Assembly (NCBI GenBank): GCA_032622095.1
Contig: CP136061.1
Span: 218,206,373-218,270,372, forward strand
DNA from: Siphonodentalium dalli
Taxonomy: Eukaryota; Mollusca; Scaphopoda; Gadilida; Siphonodentaliidae
DNA length: 64,000 bases
Reading direction: 5' to 3'
The first letter of the stretch is position 1, and each line of letters opens with the position of its first letter. The translations under genes and the position numbers were made by a program. This document shows, in pieces, positions 46,801 through 56,959 of the stretch. The notes under the pieces are model-generated. The model worked only from the letters and a program-made list of their open reading frames with translations, was not told the DNA's origin and ran no database searches.

Positions 46801-47101
46801 GAATGTATCTTGCCCCGGATACGAATATTATCGGGTCGCCGAGCCCGTGTGACGCCAGCTTCGCGCATGCGCAGACGAGATCTCGGAAACAGTTGGAGCT
46901 ATCGACTTGAAATTTGGTATGTTAATGTATCTTGCCCCGGATACGAATTTTATCGGGTCGCCGAGCCCGTGCGACGCCAGCTTCGCGCATGCGCAGACCA
47001 GATCTCGGAAACAGGCGGAGCTATCGACTTGAAATTTGGGTTTTGAATAGCCCGGACAACGTCGGGCTCATCGTCTAGTCTCATATATATTTTGAAGACC
47101 T

Positions 47102-47134
<33 letters not shown>

Positions 47135-47700
47135 ATTAATACAAATCTACGATTCTCGACCGATCGGGACGAAACTTGGTACGTGTTTGTAGTTTGACCA
47201 GGCGGTGGTCGTTGTCGTATTGGCGACCCCATGCGACGCCCGTGCAGCGCATGCGCAGACGAGATCTCGGAAACGGGTGGAACTATCGACTTGAAATTTG
47301 CTATGTGAATGTATCTTGCCCCGGATACGAATTTTATCGGGTCGCCGAGCCCGTGCGACGCCAGCTTCGCGCATGCGCAGACGAGATCTCGGAAACGGGC
47401 GGAGCTATCGACTTGAAATTTGGTATGTGAATGTATCTTGCCCCGGATACGAATTTTATCGGGTCGCCGAGCCCGTGCGACGCCAGCTTCGCGCATGCGC
47501 AGACGGTATCTCGGAAACGGGTGGAGCTATCGACTTGAAATTTGGTATGTGAATGTATCTTGCCCCGGATACGAATTTTGTCGGGTCGCCGAGCCCGTGC
47601 GACGCCAGCTTCGCGCATGCGCAGACCAGATCTCGGAAACGGGTGGAGCTATCGACTTGAATTTTTTTTTTGAATAGCCCGGACAACGTCGGGCTGGGTA
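43880..47700 (+). repeat. 122-bp monomer with NRF-1-type palindrome
   Basis: The monomer runs GAGCTATCGACTTGAAATTT, TGTATCTTGCCCCGGATACG, TATCGGGTCGCCGAGCCCGT, then GCCAGCTTCGCGCATGCGCA and a GATCTCGGAAACGGGT end. The 122-bp spacing shows between successive copies. About two dozen copies of CGCGCATGCGCA lie in the array. Confidence 0.9.
44248..46579 (+). repeat. 1166-bp higher-order repeat, two copies
   Basis: Units of 380 + 786 bp (44248-45413) are repeated as 380 + 786 bp (45414-46579). Similarity extends to odd details such as GGTTGTCTGTATGTTTGTC (44686 and 45852) and a truncated monomer (GGGCTGGGTAGAGCTATCG). Only scattered base differences were seen. Confidence 0.85.
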
Positions 47701-47761
47701 GAGCTATCGACTTGAAATTTGATTTTTGAATAGCCCGGACAACGTCGGGCTCATCGGCTAG

Positions 47762-48028
47762 TCACATATATAATTACATATAGAATCTGAAAATATTATT
47801 AGGAGACAAAAACAATACATGATACGTTGGGCTGGTCTTCTCCCAACACAATACGCATATAAAGTTCACACATAACAGTAAACATGATACGTGACATTAC
47901 AAAATGTATTATAACATAAAGGTAAATATATGCGTTTGGAAGGAAAACGGTCCGCCGATAATCACAATGCATGGGCCGGTTTGATAATTTACAACTGAAA
48001 AGTTGTAAAAACAAACCCCCTACTATTT
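47762..48028. other. No recognised feature
   Basis: Begins TCACATATATAAT, which faintly resembles the unit start of the preceding array. Nothing else stands out. Confidence 0.4.
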
Positions 48029-48175
48029 AATAAATAGAGCATGGCTTGGAGATCACTACGCGCGTATAGTGCCTAGTAGTGTGGGTATAGTTCACGACGT
48101 GAAGCGGAGTGACCTGTACACACCCCACTGGGCACTATACCCGTGCAGTCAACGACAAGCCATGCTCTATTTATT
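48029..48175. repeat. 147-bp fold-back
   Basis: AATAAATAGAGCATGGCTT (48029-48047) is inverted at 48157-48175. A second inner pair, GTATAGTGCCTAGTAGTG / CACTGGGCACTATACC, lies within. Confidence 0.85.
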
Positions 48176-48709
48176 ATATTTCACCAAACAATTCGCAATT
48201 GTAGCATGTTCAGTGCATACTTAATAATATACTATCACACCCCTTCGCAAACTGATGGACTGCATGTTCAAAATCCTTCATGGGAAGTAATTAGAAATCA
48301 AGTACAACTCGTTTTAGTGGGAACAACTTTAAGTGAATCATAATTATTGCAGCAATGTCACGAATTCGAGTTCAATAAACCGAATTAAAGTTTTATTTTG
48401 AATGCACGAAAACCCGAAACTGCATGTACGCAAGATGAATTCAAAAGAATGTTGCCACTTCCCATGCTGAATTCGTTACTGTGAAAAAAATGTTCACAGT
48501 AATGATTTGCTTTCATTTTGACATTACCAATGCATCAGTAAATCAATAGAAACATTTCAGTGTATATTTTCTTGAAACTGCTGTCTGTTCATTGTTTTCT
48601 GCATGCGAGTATGTTATAGTAGTGTGCTAATTTTAGCACAACACTATACCATATAGTGCACGGCTTTCGACCAATCAGATGTCGCAATTTCTGGGTGAGG
48701 TGAAATATA
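48175..48709. mobile_element. Possible short terminal-repeat element next to LINE remnant
   Basis: TATATTTCACC (48175-48185) is inverted at 48699-48709, with looser similarity further in (ATTCGCAATTG / GTCGCAATTTC). The interior includes AGTGTGCTAATTTTAGCACA, a perfect small palindrome around 48622-48640. Ends are provisional. Confidence 0.4.
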
Positions 48710-48714
48710 CAATG

Positions 48715-50283
48715 ATATGCCCCCTGATTGTAATTATGATAACTATATGCAATCCTGTCTTTCATCGACTGTCCCTTCGTGGAATGTACCCCCATACTCT
48801 GTTAAAGAATCAACGTCAATAGATGATTTCAAACGCAAGTTTAAACTTGATATACCAAAGCCAAAATACTACTTACCCAGCTATTCTAGGACAGCTTAAA
48901 TATATCACACCTGACTGAGATTAAAATGTAGCAATCTCAACAGCTATATAAAAGATAACCACTTCAGTTACTTGCCTCATTGCATTTGCGGTCGCCTTGC
49001 AATTGTTAGACATGTTTTTTTTTCTGGAATTCGCACAGTATATCTCTCACATAGAAAACCTCCTTACCACCTTAAAGGTACGGTTGGCCTTGGCGGTGGG
49101 TATCCTGTGAAAATATTTCCACCCGCCAAAAACAGCCACAAACAGAAAGAACATCAAAATGTAGACAGACTTTGTCCGTATACAAATAAGAAATATCGCA
49201 TAAACAATATGTTATTGTCATATGTTTGACCATTGTTATGTAAACAAAAGCATAAAAAGTTACTTTTCTGGCGTTTGTTTATATTATGATGGTAACATAA
49301 AGAGCGTTCTTTGTTGGTAAATTCCTGAAAGGGAGCTAATAAAGAGCGTTTATTATGCCATTTGTGTGTGATTAGCCAGTAGCATTGTGCTGTTTTCTGT
49401 AACACAATCAGGCTCTTGCTTAGGTAAAATATAGTAGGTCTTTATGATAACATGCTGTTTACGCGATGGTCGTGGGATATATGGACGAAACTGTAACGTA
49501 TTAATGTTTTTGCTGTCTACGGTGTTTGGAACAAATATGAATATTTTCGACAATGAAGGCCAACCGTGCCTTTAACTGGCGTAACTAGTGAATTATTATG
49601 GGGATCTGTCGAATTGTCCTATGAAATAAATAATCAAATCTTCATGGCAGCTCAAAAAAATAATAACCAGTAATCGTTTCCAATTACCCTTTCCTGAATA
49701 TGTTCCAAAATCACTGCAATGTTGAACATGCCCCAGTAGACCATACCGAGACGCTCTCTGTCTCTCCAACGTATATAGGCCATCAGGTCGACTGGCCACT
49801 GCATACGTCCACATGGTTAGTTGATCATTGTATGGTTCGTAAATATATAACTGCTTTTTATTTCCTTGAAATTAGCTACTATATGTTTTTGTTTCTTTCA
49901 AATTAATTATTATGCATGCTCCCATGTATGGTAACACATCACACTCTGTACTTTCTTGTCTTCTCTTTAAATGCTGGTATTCTCTTCTTTCCCTCTGTCT
50001 GGCCTGCGGTTTAATTTAATACAGTTCTTCTTTCTATGGATCTTTTTCTGCCTCACTATCATTTACCCCTACTTGACTTGCTAACAAGTAGGGCTGTCTC
50101 GTTGTCAAGTGAGAGGGCTTCAAAAAACCAATGGCTTTTGCCTAAACCCATTTTTTATCAATTTATATCTATTGTAAATATGTATTTGAATGTACATAAA
50201 TGGAAAATAATAATGTTTAAACTAACTGTTATTCTGTTGGAGAGTTATTAATAATGAGAATAAGAATAAAGTCAAATCAATTG
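48715..50283 (+). pseudogene. 5'-truncated CR1/L2-group LINE, split by a TTAA element
   Basis: The frame at 48717-48896 carries STVPSWNVPPYSVKESTSID then DFKRKFKL, the same terminal RT segment as FFPATLKSWNDIP...DFKFDLE in the 18-22-kb LINE. About 20 bases on, in another register, CSNLNS..IKDNHFSYLPHC with CICGR gives the C-terminal Cys/His block. A 496-bp insertion (49076-49571) follows. Beyond it the frame resumes with TSELLLWGSVELSYEINNQI and a TSNRF end near 49685. The 3' UTR extends to AATAAGAATAAAGTCAAATC at about 50280. It is inactive; the start is set where a neighbouring element ends. Confidence 0.75.
49076..49571. mobile_element. 496-bp TTAA-flanked MITE inside the LINE remnant
   Basis: TTAA at 49072-49075 and 49572-49575. 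The ends are AGGTACGGTTGGCCTT and its inverse AAGGCCAACCGTGCCT (one mismatch). Taking the element and one TTAA away rejoins the LINE frame exactly at a Leu codon. The interior contains short inverted blocks (AAAGAGCGTT twice, 49299 and 49341) but no gene. The AGGTAC start is shared with the 51.56-kb element. Confidence 0.85.
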
Positions 50284-51001
50284 TTTTACAGACTATGTTA
50301 TTTCATAGAAAGTGACACAATAAAAACCGCCAATATATACCGCTTGCTGGGAGACAAGGAACACAATGAAATTTGTTCCCGCATATGTACGGGCGTGAAG
50401 TATAATCTTTATGCCTGGAATAATAGTACCTAAAATGACACATAGACGTCCGTGTCGAATGAGTTTGTCGGTTTTCAAAACATTTCTTGTTTTTTTTTAA
50501 GTGAAATAAAACTGAAATGAGCAGTATAACATGTCTTGACGTCCATGATATATACTGCCACGCCACATTTTGTTCGTATCCGATTTGATTGTCTGTGGAC
50601 GCACGTACCACAGTTGCTATGGCATAGTAGGTGTGACAATTTATGATGGTGGAGTTTGGTGACAATTGGTCGTCATAATTCTGTGTCATAGGTATCCATG
50701 TTGCCCGCTGATTTTCCGCACAATGAGTCGACTGGACCAATTAATCCACTACGTATCACCAAGGTTGATTTCTACTCATTACGTTTTGCTGCATTGTATA
50801 TATTCTCTACGATATATATCATTGCACGATCAATCGTCCATAATTGTGTTTGACCGTGGCAATCCCTCATTCACTCACATATCATGCACGATCTATACCT
50901 TTTATTGATATGATCTCAATGCATGTTTATCAACTTATATTAATTTCGTGCGCATTAAGACAGTTCCCTAGTTGCGTTTTTTTTATTTCTGCGACGTTTA
51001 G
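50284..51001. other. No recognised feature
   Basis: Overlapping short frames on both strands without domains. Confidence 0.35.
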
Positions 51002-51416
51002 TTCTACGCTATACTCCGCTAACATTATCATGCGGGCCGATGAAGCTGTGTCGGAACTGTTGGAGGAAATGCAGCTGAGAGACAGCATCTGGAATAAACA
51101 AAGCGATTATAACGAACTTTCGAAGACGCATCGTGCGAATATGCAGTGCATGGGCGACATGGCTAGCTGTGGCATATTAATTATGATGACCAAACTCCAC
51201 GATAATAAATTGTCACACCTACTGTGCCATCGCTTCTGTGGTACGTGTGTCCACAGCCATTGGTGTGTTTCAATGCGTGTGGCGGGAGCTTACAGTCCTG
51301 AACTTAATGAACGAAGAGGAATAACTCTACAGCGAAAATGCAAAAACCATAGATTGGACCCCGTTAAAGCAATCTTAAACTGGTCCAGCAATCTTAAACT
51401 GGTTAAAGCAATCTAA
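51002..51416 (+). CDS. Unrecognised open frame, possible exon
   Basis: An ATG at 51031 begins MRADEAVSELLEEMQLRDSI and stays open to 51413. Composition is more coding-like than its flanks: balanced third positions, an acidic helical start, then a Cys/His-containing stretch (LLCHRFCGTCVHSHWC). A pyrimidine-rich acceptor-like run ends in AG at 51000-51001, and a weak donor (GTG|GTACGT) occurs near 51240. No family is recognised and conservation is unknown, so a chance frame remains likely. The C/H cluster is suggestive of metal binding but too short to call. Confidence 0.25.
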
Positions 51417-51496
51417 ACTGGTCCAGCACAATGCGTGTCCTTTTTTTTTTAGAGTTTAGAGATGATCTATCTCTTCCCAGTCAGTTTTATATATAT

Positions 51497-52085
51497 ACCA
51501 GGGTACAAAATAATAGATATGAATCAAGGACAGCTGTCCGGAAAAGGTTCTATCAATTAAAGGTACTCAATCCGATCAGACGGCCCCCATACCATCAAGA
51601 TACAACAACAAAAACAACAACATTTCTTCAAAATGCGCTTTAGTTATCAGAATCGATTTATTGCAACAAAATAATGCTAACCACTGTCAACTATGGTATC
51701 AAATTTCTCAAAACTTGTTATTTATCAACATTTTGTTCAATAAAATATGGCCGTATTATCACTAAAGTATCACGAAATTTGACCGTATTACCACTTGATT
51801 TTAGAGTTATCCATCTTCATCCGCAATTTTGTCCGATGCCCTCCGTTTGATCACGTGTTTCTGGGCCACATATTATTACACATCTCGAGAAATAACGAAC
51901 TTCAAAAATCGATATCTGATCACTCTGAGCTTCGATAGGTGGGTTCCTCGACTCGAATCAAATATTTGTTTACTCCCGAAGCCAAAGAAATAGTAACTTA
52001 GGAGCGTCTGATCGGATTGAGTACCTTTAACATCAATTTTATTTATAATTTATTACGACATTAGTGGGACAGTTTATTGACTGTT
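51497..52085. mobile_element. Older repeat interrupted by a TTAA element
   Basis: 51497-51560 (ACAAAATAATAGATATGAAT, CTGTCCGGAAAAGG, TCTATCAATTAA) and 52027-52085 (TTAACATCAATTTTATTTAT, TTAGTGGGAC, TTTTTAGAAACG) are the two halves of a repeat whose uninterrupted relatives lie at 7021-7165 and, inverted, at 63190-63330. Confidence 0.7.
51561..52026. mobile_element. 466-bp TTAA-flanked MITE, best preserved copy of its family
   Basis: TTAA at 51557-51560 and 52027-52030. Perfect terminal inverted repeats of about 22 bp start AGGTACTCAATCCGATCAGA and end in the exact inverse. The interior is shared with 2649-3096. No coding sequence. Clean ends imply fairly recent transposition compared with the 2.6-kb copy. 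Confidence 0.9.
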
Positions 52086-52263
52086 TTTAGAAACGATATC
52101 CGCGCGAAAACGCTCGGAGCGTATATTTCCCGCCCACCACCCCATCCCACTACCCATAGTATCTTATGCGCCGTAGGCGCTGCATGACTACTGCCCACAT
52201 AAATAATATGTATAAGGTAATGATAAGAATCTTATGCGCCACAGGCGCCCCTCGATCATTAGA

Positions 52264-52344
<81 letters not shown>

Positions 52345-52450
52345 AGGGAGGGGGAGAGGGAGGGAGGAGAGAGAGAGAGGGGAGGGGGAGGGAGGGAGAT
52401 GGAGGGAGGGAGAGGGAGGGAGGAAGGAGAGAGAGAGAGAGAGAGAGAGA
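52264..52450. repeat. (TA)n-(GA)n and GGGA-rich microsatellite
   Basis: About 28 bp of TA, then about 48 bp of GA, then GGGAGGGA-type purine-rich sequence and a GA tail. Long one-strand purine tracts such as this can form triplexes. All frames through it are artefacts. Confidence 0.97.
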
Positions 52451-53374
52451 TTAACCGCGATTTACGAGCGAAAAAAAACCACTTTATTATAACTGTATAG
52501 ACAAATAACATGACATACATGGTTCACGTTGTCATATGCCAAATTAATCCACCAAATTAGACTAATCGGATAAGGGGTATTTTAATATTTTGTACATTTA
52601 CGATCCCTTGGCCTCGTATTTTTTTGAGGGAAAGGACAGTCGTATTTGTCCAAATATAAAATAAGTTATTTCCCGATCAGTCTAATTTGGGGGACCAAGG
52701 TCTTTTTTTTTGTCGAAAATGGCCAAAAGAATTTCATTTGGCCAAAGTATTTTTTACCCCAAAATAAGAAATCTAATTCAAAACCCCAAATTTATTATGT
52801 AACGGGACCGACATGAGAATCATATTTATATTATGATCATCATTCTGTTTACTGATTAGCCTGTACAGCTTAATGTGTCATAAACGGCACGCGTGGCAGT
52901 GCACTATCAACCAATGTAATAACACAGTAATGAGGTTTAACACTAGTCTATATAATAATGAATCCTTTGTCTGTCATAAGTCTAGACACGTACGGTATTT
53001 GAAGGTATGGTCATAATTATATAGAATGATAATGTTAAATAAAAAAAAATCATTAATTGTGAGACCAGAAAATGAGAATTTAATTTTGCCAATGTTTTTG
53101 TAATTGGCAAAACAAATATCAGAATTTGTTAAAAAAAAAAAATGGACCAAAATATTTTTTGGCCCAATGCATGTGAACACTGCATGATACCATATCTTAA
53201 GTTGTATCTGTATTTTTTTTACAAAATAGCTATTGTAATCTTGAAATTACGGTGTATGAAAATTTGTTTGGCCATGAAGAGATATACCATCTTGGACACC
53301 CATTCTTCCGTTATAGGCTGTATCGCGATGTCCACATCGTGCTTCCCACAATAATGTAACTCACATTATTGAGT
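52451..53374. other. No recognised feature
   Basis: AT-rich with several A or T homopolymers; no gene or repeat recognised. Confidence 0.4.
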
Positions 53375-53650
53375 CACATATCATTATTATCATCTTCATC
53401 ATCCTCATCAATATCGCCATCAGCATGGGCATCATCGTCGTCGCGACGCCATCGTCATAGTCATCATCTCCATCGTCATTTATGATCATCGTCATCGCCG
53501 TCACCATAACCATCATTACTACAATCATCACCATCATCATTATCGCCGCCGCCGTCGTCTTCGTTGTCATCGCGTGCTCACTCATAGTCTCTATATATAA
53601 TTATCATCGCCATCATCATCATCGCCATCGTCATCATTATCATCGTCGTC
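53375..53650. repeat. (CAT/CGT/CGC)n trinucleotide-rich tract
   Basis: Imperfect ATC/GTC/GCC triplets over about 275 bp, interrupted near 53576-53605. The Ile/Val/Ala and Met/Asp frames are repeat artefacts. Confidence 0.9.
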
Positions 53651-55185
53651 TGTTCGCAGATTATCGTCTCTCGTTACTCAACCCTATTTTGATCAGAACA
53701 CAGGAGCCCTTTTGAGTATCTGGATTAAGGGAAGCAAGTATATAACATGGATAATTTCCTCCAAGTTTAAGGTTTTGTCTAATACTATCGCGGTTTCTAT
53801 TTTCGTCTTGCGCCTTTGTGGATTAACAGTATGTGGGTATATAAAGATGATATATATCGTTGGCGTCTATATGTTCGAGCACATCGTGGAACAATCTTTT
53901 CTGCGCGTTCCTGCTTGGCCATGCATCCGAGCACTATATGTTCTATACGAATATAATCTAATTATCTGCCCACATTGTAACATATAGCGTTACAATTTGC
54001 GGGATAAATTCAAAAAGTATCCCGCCGCTCGTTTCTAAAAGTAAATGAATAATGTCTTCGATATTTCTATTTTCTATTATCAGAACAAACCGGAAATCCA
54101 ACTGATATCTCCGGGTTTCCAACTGTTGAAAATGTCAAACATGACACCGTCTATGGTTGGCATTTTTTCAACTGATGGCCATTCAGTTCATATATTTGAC
54201 TAAAAGTAGAAAATTATTCTACATTTAATCTAAAAAGAACCAAGTTCAAACTATATACCAGTTGGTAAATCTAAATCTAAATATCAGAACAATTTCAACC
54301 TATTTTCCACCCGAAATATTCGCTGCTGTAGCGACAGGGGGTCAGCCCCGGGTTGTTGTCCAAATGTCAATAGTGAGAAATTCCACGCCTGACGTACACG
54401 ACATGAATTGGGCAGTTCAGACCCAAAATAGGTAGAAATTGTTCCGAAAGTATTTTGTTCAAACCAGTATTACCATTTAATGTGAAATCTGTTGTTTTTA
54501 GACCAAAAGTCTAATAGTTTAATTCCTACTATACTTTTTGATCAAATTTATGGACTGAAAACCTTGATGTAGCAGATGAAGAATTCCGACCCAGGCTATA
54601 AGGCAAATGGAATTTCCCGGACCAGGGAACTAACTCGGTCTGGTTCAAGCCAGTGGGATGCAGTTGGAAATTCTCAGTTGGACAACCCCAAGGAGAGCCT
54701 CTAGTCACATCCCTGGTTGTGTAAATCATGAAATTTCATACTTTTGACCAAAGTTGGTGAAGCGAGCCCCTATACATATGTCGCCATACCGCAGACTCAA
54801 TTCAATTATGTATTTTTCCTGGTGATGGTGTATGGACGGTTTATCACACATTTTCAACCCATGAACATTCTTAAATCTTACTTGGTCAACAAGTTGGTGG
54901 TTATTACAAACAGCGTTCGTCGCCCTGTGCACAGATCCATTCCATTGAACCAATATTTCTTACAAAGCAACCTGATTGGAGCACGTGTTCGGTCACATCG
55001 AGTGATCAATCCATTCTTTATCACCAGTTCGTTTGACCAGGTCTGAACAGTCGTCGTCCATCTGGTAACTTTATTTTCGAATTGTCCGTTCGTAGATAAT
55101 TATTCCCCTAATTGTCACTTTCAGCTTTTGCTCTGTCGCCTATATAGTAAGGGGCGTTGGTAGAGACATTGGGGGTGTCTGGACA
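53651..55185. other. No recognised gene
   Basis: Open frames to 100 codons (54744-55046) show no domain or splice context that I trust. Confidence 0.35.
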
Positions 55186-55189
55186 CGGG

Positions 55190-56740
55190 CCTGTAAGTTG
55201 TAACGCGCTCCGCTGCCCGCCCCCGTTTGCACTGCCCCAATACGCCGTCTCTATATACGCGCCTGATTCACGTTAATGGTACTATAATAAGGATCATTAT
55301 TGTGGTACCATTAATGTTTAACCAAAACCAGTCCCAATATAGCCTACATGGATCTGTTTATCAAATTTAAAAATTGGTAGAAAAGTATCAAAAACGTCCC
55401 AAAATTCAAAGAAAACAACACTCAATGTATAATATGTAGTAAATAACGCTATACTGGTAGCAAATTAAAAAATATATACAGCACATAATTACCAACCACA
55501 CTATGACTTTGTGCACAGTACAGACATAACAGTCACTCAGCTAATTTCCATAAAAGAAAGTACATCATGATTCAGGAGAACTCCATAAGAAATGCTTTGT
55601 TGAGGAATCAACATTTTATTACATTTTTTGTAACAAAACGTATTTAATTTAATTTTCCAAAGCCAGGGTATGTGTTGTGGCTCAACTTCACCAGAAAACA
55701 AACAGCTGGATTTGACGGTGACTGTAATTGTGCAAGGTCAGAATCCTTCAGCAAGCCAGCTTATATTTAACATGGCCAGCCTGGTCCAAATCCCAATCAG
55801 GATTAATCAAGAGATTATTCAATGAATTCCCACCAGCAAGATAAGAACGGATACAGTCATTGCCAAACACTGCTGTGTGATATCTGGTTGTGTCATTTCA
55901 AAATTCAATCAACTCACTTGAAACACATGAGAATTAAATCATGTTTTGTGCTGTGGTGTATGGATTTTTCAACAAAACGTCCTTGACAGAAAACTCCCCA
56001 ACTAGGATTCAGTTTTGTGGAAATTTCTCAACAACAGACCCTGTACGTGCGCACAAAGTCAGATTTCAATTCGGAAGAAAGTATCACATATTTCCAATTT
56101 CTGTCACAGATAAAGTGTTATTTACTATATATAATATACGTATAGTTGTTTTTAGCTTCTCATGTTTGTGCCATTTTTTCTCTATTTAAAAAAATACCAA
56201 AATTTGAACCGGAATCCATATTGGAGTGGTTTGGTTAAACATTAAGAGGGGGTAGGGTAAAGTGGCAACATTTAAATGGGGAATTCAGTGTTAATTTTCA
56301 AGACAAGATTACTCAATATTAACAAACTGTAGAATAATACTTCATGTCTTGTTGGAATGCTTGAGCATCTATCTAGTGACAACATAAAGCAGATTTTTCA
56401 TTTTATGTTTTGTTTTCTGACATCTGATTGAAATATTATAAACAATGATAAACAATAGTGACCTACTTTTTAATAATGTCCAATAATATCCAACCTGGGA
56501 TGAAAATCAAAATTCTGCTTAGCTAGATAAGTCATCAAAGTTTCCAAAAAAAATGGTATGATATAGTCACACCATCTGCGCTTTGTAAGGTTTGATAATC
56601 TGTTCTAAACAATTAACACTGAATTCCCCGTTCAAATGTTGCCACTTTGCCTCCCTCTTAACGTGAAGCAGGCACGTATATAGAAGCGGCTTATAGGGGC
56701 AGTGCAAATGGTGGCAGGCAGCGGAGCGCATTACAGGCCC
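55190..56740. mobile_element. 1.55-kb element with about 75-bp inverted ends
   Basis: The left end (GGCCTGTAAGTTGTAACGCG, CTCCGCTGCC, TTTGCACTGCCCC, TCTATATACGCGCCTG, to CACGTTAA near 55276) is inverted at 56658-56740 (TTAACGTGAAGCAGGCACGT, TATATAGAAG, GGGGCAGTGCAAA, GGCAGCGGAGCGC, TTACAGGCC). The interior has no transposase and contains a nested TTAA element abutting the right end. Confidence 0.75.
56242..56661. mobile_element. 412-bp TTAA-flanked fold-back nested in the 55.2-kb element
   Basis: TTAA at 56242-56245 and 56658-56661. Arms of about 55 bp: GAGGGGGTAGGGTAAAGTGG, CAACATTTAAATGGGGAATT, CAGTGTTAATT, and the inverse ending GCCACTTTGCCTCCCTC. Different termini from the AGGTAC and CCCTTT groups. 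Confidence 0.8.
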
Positions 56741-56747
56741 CTGTGGT

Positions 56748-56800
56748 CTAGATCATGCCATGAATATCTACTCTATAGCTATGTGCGGAAGTTCATGACA
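56748..56800. repeat. Short dispersed inverted repeat, second copy
   Basis: TAGATCATGCCATGAATATC at 56750, then TTCATGACATGAT near 56790; the same pair as at 15320-15393. A C15 tract follows at 56809. Confidence 0.55.
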
Positions 56801-56959
56801 TGATTTGCACCCCCCCCCCCCCCACCACCAGAAAAAAAATTCCAACTCATGGAAACATTATTTGCACCTTTCACTGGGGGGAAACTGTATTCGACAAATT
56901 GAGCTCTGCTGATTTTCATTTTTTTGGATGTTCTCTCATAAAAAAATATCGCCCCCTGG

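Larger units (their letters stand above)
43696..47761 (+). mobile_element. Tandem array of seven Helitron-like units
   Basis: Each unit starts TCTCATATATATTTTGAAG, runs through a (CTGT/TTGT)n microsatellite, a fixed block (CATTTATACAAATCTACG ... ACTTGGTACGTG) and one or more 122-bp monomers, and ends AGCCCGGACAACGTCGGGCT (hairpin, AGCCCG/CGGGCT stem), CATCGG, CTAG. The next unit's TC follows with no spacer. The whole array is preceded by A (43695) and followed by T (47762). 5' TC, 3' hairpin plus CTRR and A/T flanks are the defining marks of Helitron ends. No Rep/helicase is present, so the units are non-autonomous. Units: 43696-44247, 44248-44627, 44628-45413, 45414-45793, 45794-46579, 46580-47078, 47079-47761. 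Open frames here, some 119 codons long, are repeat artefacts. Confidence 0.7.

Noticed and set aside
43758-47686. Family of 75-119-codon proteins (MREAGVARARRPDKIRIRGK...) on the minus strand
   Set aside because: They repeat with the 122-bp monomer, are open on both strands at once, and reflect the tandem repeat rather than selection for protein.
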